Source: Winogradskyella sp. PC-19 (GTDB lineage: Bacteria; Bacteroidota; Bacteroidia; Flavobacteriales; Flavobacteriaceae). Taken from it: a stretch of 64,000 nucleotides of DNA. The notes under the pieces were generated by a model. It searched no databases and was not told the origin of the DNA. It worked only from the letters and a program-made list of their open reading frames with translations. Location of the stretch: contig NZ_CP019332.1 of assembly GCF_002163855.1 (NCBI RefSeq), positions 2,459,145-2,523,144 on the forward strand. The letters are read 5' to 3'. The position numbers and the translations under genes are program-made. Below, one piece after another: positions 62,669-64,000 of the stretch (the stretch's first letter is position 1; each line of letters starts with the position of its first letter).

Positions 62669-63424
62669 TTATTTTGAATTAATTTCAGACTCTATCGCGG
62701 TTATTAAATCCGTTACTTTAATTTTTACCATTTCGCAATGTTTTAGTCTGTTTTCAGAGGTTTGTTTTAGCTGAAATAATATATTTTTGAAGGTGTTGTC
62801 ATTTGAAAGATTCTCTAAATCTAAAGGTTGAAAGAAATTCTTTTGATTATCGTCTATACCACTAAAACTCATCTGATAACCCGATAAAATTTCAAAATTT
62901 TTATTTGTATATGAAAAAAGAGCGTTTTCTATAAAACCATGCATTTGCCTTTCAAATGTAAAGGCATTATCAAAATCAACTTCATAGAGTTCAATTATTC
63001 TATTGAGTATACTGTCGTTATTTATAGCTACACTAGGACTATTTTGAATACGTTTGTAACCGCTATTTATAGAATTTAAAAATTGTTTAGAATGAATTAT
63101 AGAATAATATAAAGATGTGTTTGCTCTAAATTCTGGCTTTTTTAGAGCAGATAAAACGGAATCAATAGCTTGATTATTGGATTCTAATTTATCAATTACA
63201 CTTTCTATTTCTTTATTATTGCTCTCGAGGTCAATTTTAACCTGTTTTAATAATTGTATCTCTACTTTATGATACTTATTCGCTTCATTCCAATTATTAA
63301 TCTGTAATGCAATTAAAATTCCTATAACCACAAGGATAATTTCACCAATAGCGTATTTAAAGTATTTGCCTGTCTTGTTTTTTATAAGTAAGTTTTTGCG
63401 GATATGTCTAAAAAATTTAATCAT
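62669..63424 (-). CDS. DUF6090 membrane protein
   Basis: The 251-residue protein begins MIKFFRHIRKNLL. The family hallmark follows: GKYFKYAIGEIILVVIGILIALQINNWNE, one membrane helix ending in a conserved NNWNE. The rest is a predicted helical, coiled-coil-rich extracytoplasmic domain (YHKVEIQLLKQVKIDLESNNKEI and later helices). Function is unknown. Proteins of this family commonly occur in tandem copies in Flavobacteriaceae, as here. It starts directly after the stop of the upstream copy, with no gap. Confidence 0.87.
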   Translation of the reverse strand: MIKFFRHIRKNLLIKNKTGKYFKYAIGEIILVVIGILIALQINNWNEANKYHKVEIQLLKQVKIDLESNNKEIESVIDKLESNNQAIDSVLSALKKPEFRANTSLYYSIIHSKQFLNSINSGYKRIQNSPSVAINNDSILNRIIELYEVDFDNAFTFERQMHGFIENALFSYTNKNFEILSGYQMSFSGIDDNQKNFFQPLDLENLSNDNTFKNILFQLKQTSENRLKHCEMVKIKVTDLITAIESEINSK

Positions 63425-64000
63425 TTACATGTCGTTAATATGATTGTTAATTACTGGTACAAGTTCTTTATTGAGTTTCATTAGGTTTTCTATGTCTTCA
63501 ATAAGCTCTGCTGTTTTTACTCTCAATTCAAATAATATTTGACCAAATTCATCAGTATCGTAGAGCTTTTCGAGTTTTGATATGTCTAATATATTTTTCC
63601 CATAATCTTCTATATTAATAACAGCTTTTTTAGGGATGTGTATAGCGTTTTTTCGTAAATAAGGTCTAATTAGATTTAATACTACGTTACTGTAAGTTAC
63701 ATTATCCCTTAATGCCACTTGCTGATACCTGTAATAGTTTTTTAGGACTTCAATAATCTCTTTATTATTTATACCTTCGGGTATATTATCCTCGAAGGTC
63801 ACTGGGTAGATGTAAACAAGATATCTTATAAAATTGATATCGGTTTTTGCTAATGTAGAATTATAAGGGTCTATCTATAAGCTCGTCAACTAATTTTAAT
63901 TGCCTGTGTAGGTTTTTTTTGTCTTCAGTAAAAGCTTTATAATCTAATTCTAAATCTTCGACTAAATCGATTAGGATAATTTTTTCATTATTATTTAATT
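63425..64000 (-). pseudogene. Second DUF6090-like gene, frameshifted and cut by the window edge
   Basis: The 3' part reads as a 125-codon frame from GTG 63802, but this frame stays open upstream to about 63870 (DPYNSTLAKTDINFIRYLV). In the neighbouring frame, coding continues to the window edge as NNNEKIILIDLVEDLELDYK, ending LVDELIDRPL with a stop at 63861. Joining the two near 63869 gives a continuous DUF6090-like helical domain, so a single-base indel has split the gene. The N-terminal membrane helix would lie beyond the window. It may be a true pseudogene or a sequence error. Confidence 0.65.

Noticed and set aside
1-64000. tRNA, rRNA, CRISPR arrays, transposases, integrases or prophage genes
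   Set aside because: Looked for on both strands; no supporting motif, repeat array or recombinase was found.

Overview
The window looks like chromosome of a marine-type Flavobacteriaceae bacterium (Bacteroidota). The DNA is AT-rich. Many genes are preceded by the Bacteroidota -7 promoter element TAnnTTTG with no clear Shine-Dalgarno. There are type IX secretion (T9SS) parts and cargo with C-terminal sorting domains, a complete Na+-NQR operon, a short RpoD, and lineage-typical families (DUF6029, DUF6090, Plug/DUF5103, a cysteine-less AccD N-terminus). The genus is not determined. I see no tRNA, rRNA, CRISPR array, insertion sequence or prophage.

Region 1 (1-2.7 kb): the end of a large secreted T9SS cargo protein and an unknown protein with repeat-like beta segments. 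Region 2 (2.7-22.7 kb) is the most unusual part, a polysaccharide locus with built-in signalling. It has a TPR/beta-barrel export protein, two tandem STAS proteins, a MOP-type flippase, a GT4 glycosyltransferase, and a three-gene operon on the minus strand (large membrane protein of GT-C type, an exported beta-sandwich protein, a membrane-anchored TIM-barrel glycosidase). It continues with a CheY-like receiver fused to a family 2 glycosyltransferase, a degenerate GT2-like protein, ManA, an MtfA-like peptidase, an unknown protein, a TPR histidine kinase coupled to a LytTR response regulator, a small unknown protein, and WecB. Three intergenic regions carry direct repeats of about 10 bp spaced exactly 21 bp, and a fourth carries a 22-bp-spaced pair. 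That spacing is typical of LytTR operators. My reading is that the local kinase/LytTR pair controls the locus, with the receiver-GT2 fusion and the STAS pair acting post-translationally.

Region 3 (22.6-35.2 kb): mostly housekeeping genes. It holds rpe, a frameshifted BLUF photoreceptor gene, rpoD, an Omp28-like lipoprotein, a TlpA thioredoxin, a DUF6029 outer-membrane protein, pnp, rpsO, a lipoprotein, accD and class II aldolase. Region 4 (35.3-47.4 kb): a BamA/TamA-type lipoprotein, a SpoU methyltransferase, porT, ubiE, trkA-trkH, three small membrane proteins, an aminotransferase, a fatty acid desaturase and rsmG. Region 5 (47.4-55.3 kb): a T9SS-exported lipase-like protein, pruA, an unknown protein, apaG, a PLP decarboxylase and the T9SS Plug. 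Region 6 (55.5-61.6 kb): nqrABCDEF. Region 7 (61.6-64 kb): a conserved cysteine-containing protein and a tightly coupled minus-strand operon of two DUF6090 genes (one frameshifted and cut by the window edge), a cupin lipoprotein and a 35-codon membrane miniprotein.

Protein identities come from reading motifs, with no database search. Frameshifts could be sequencing errors.
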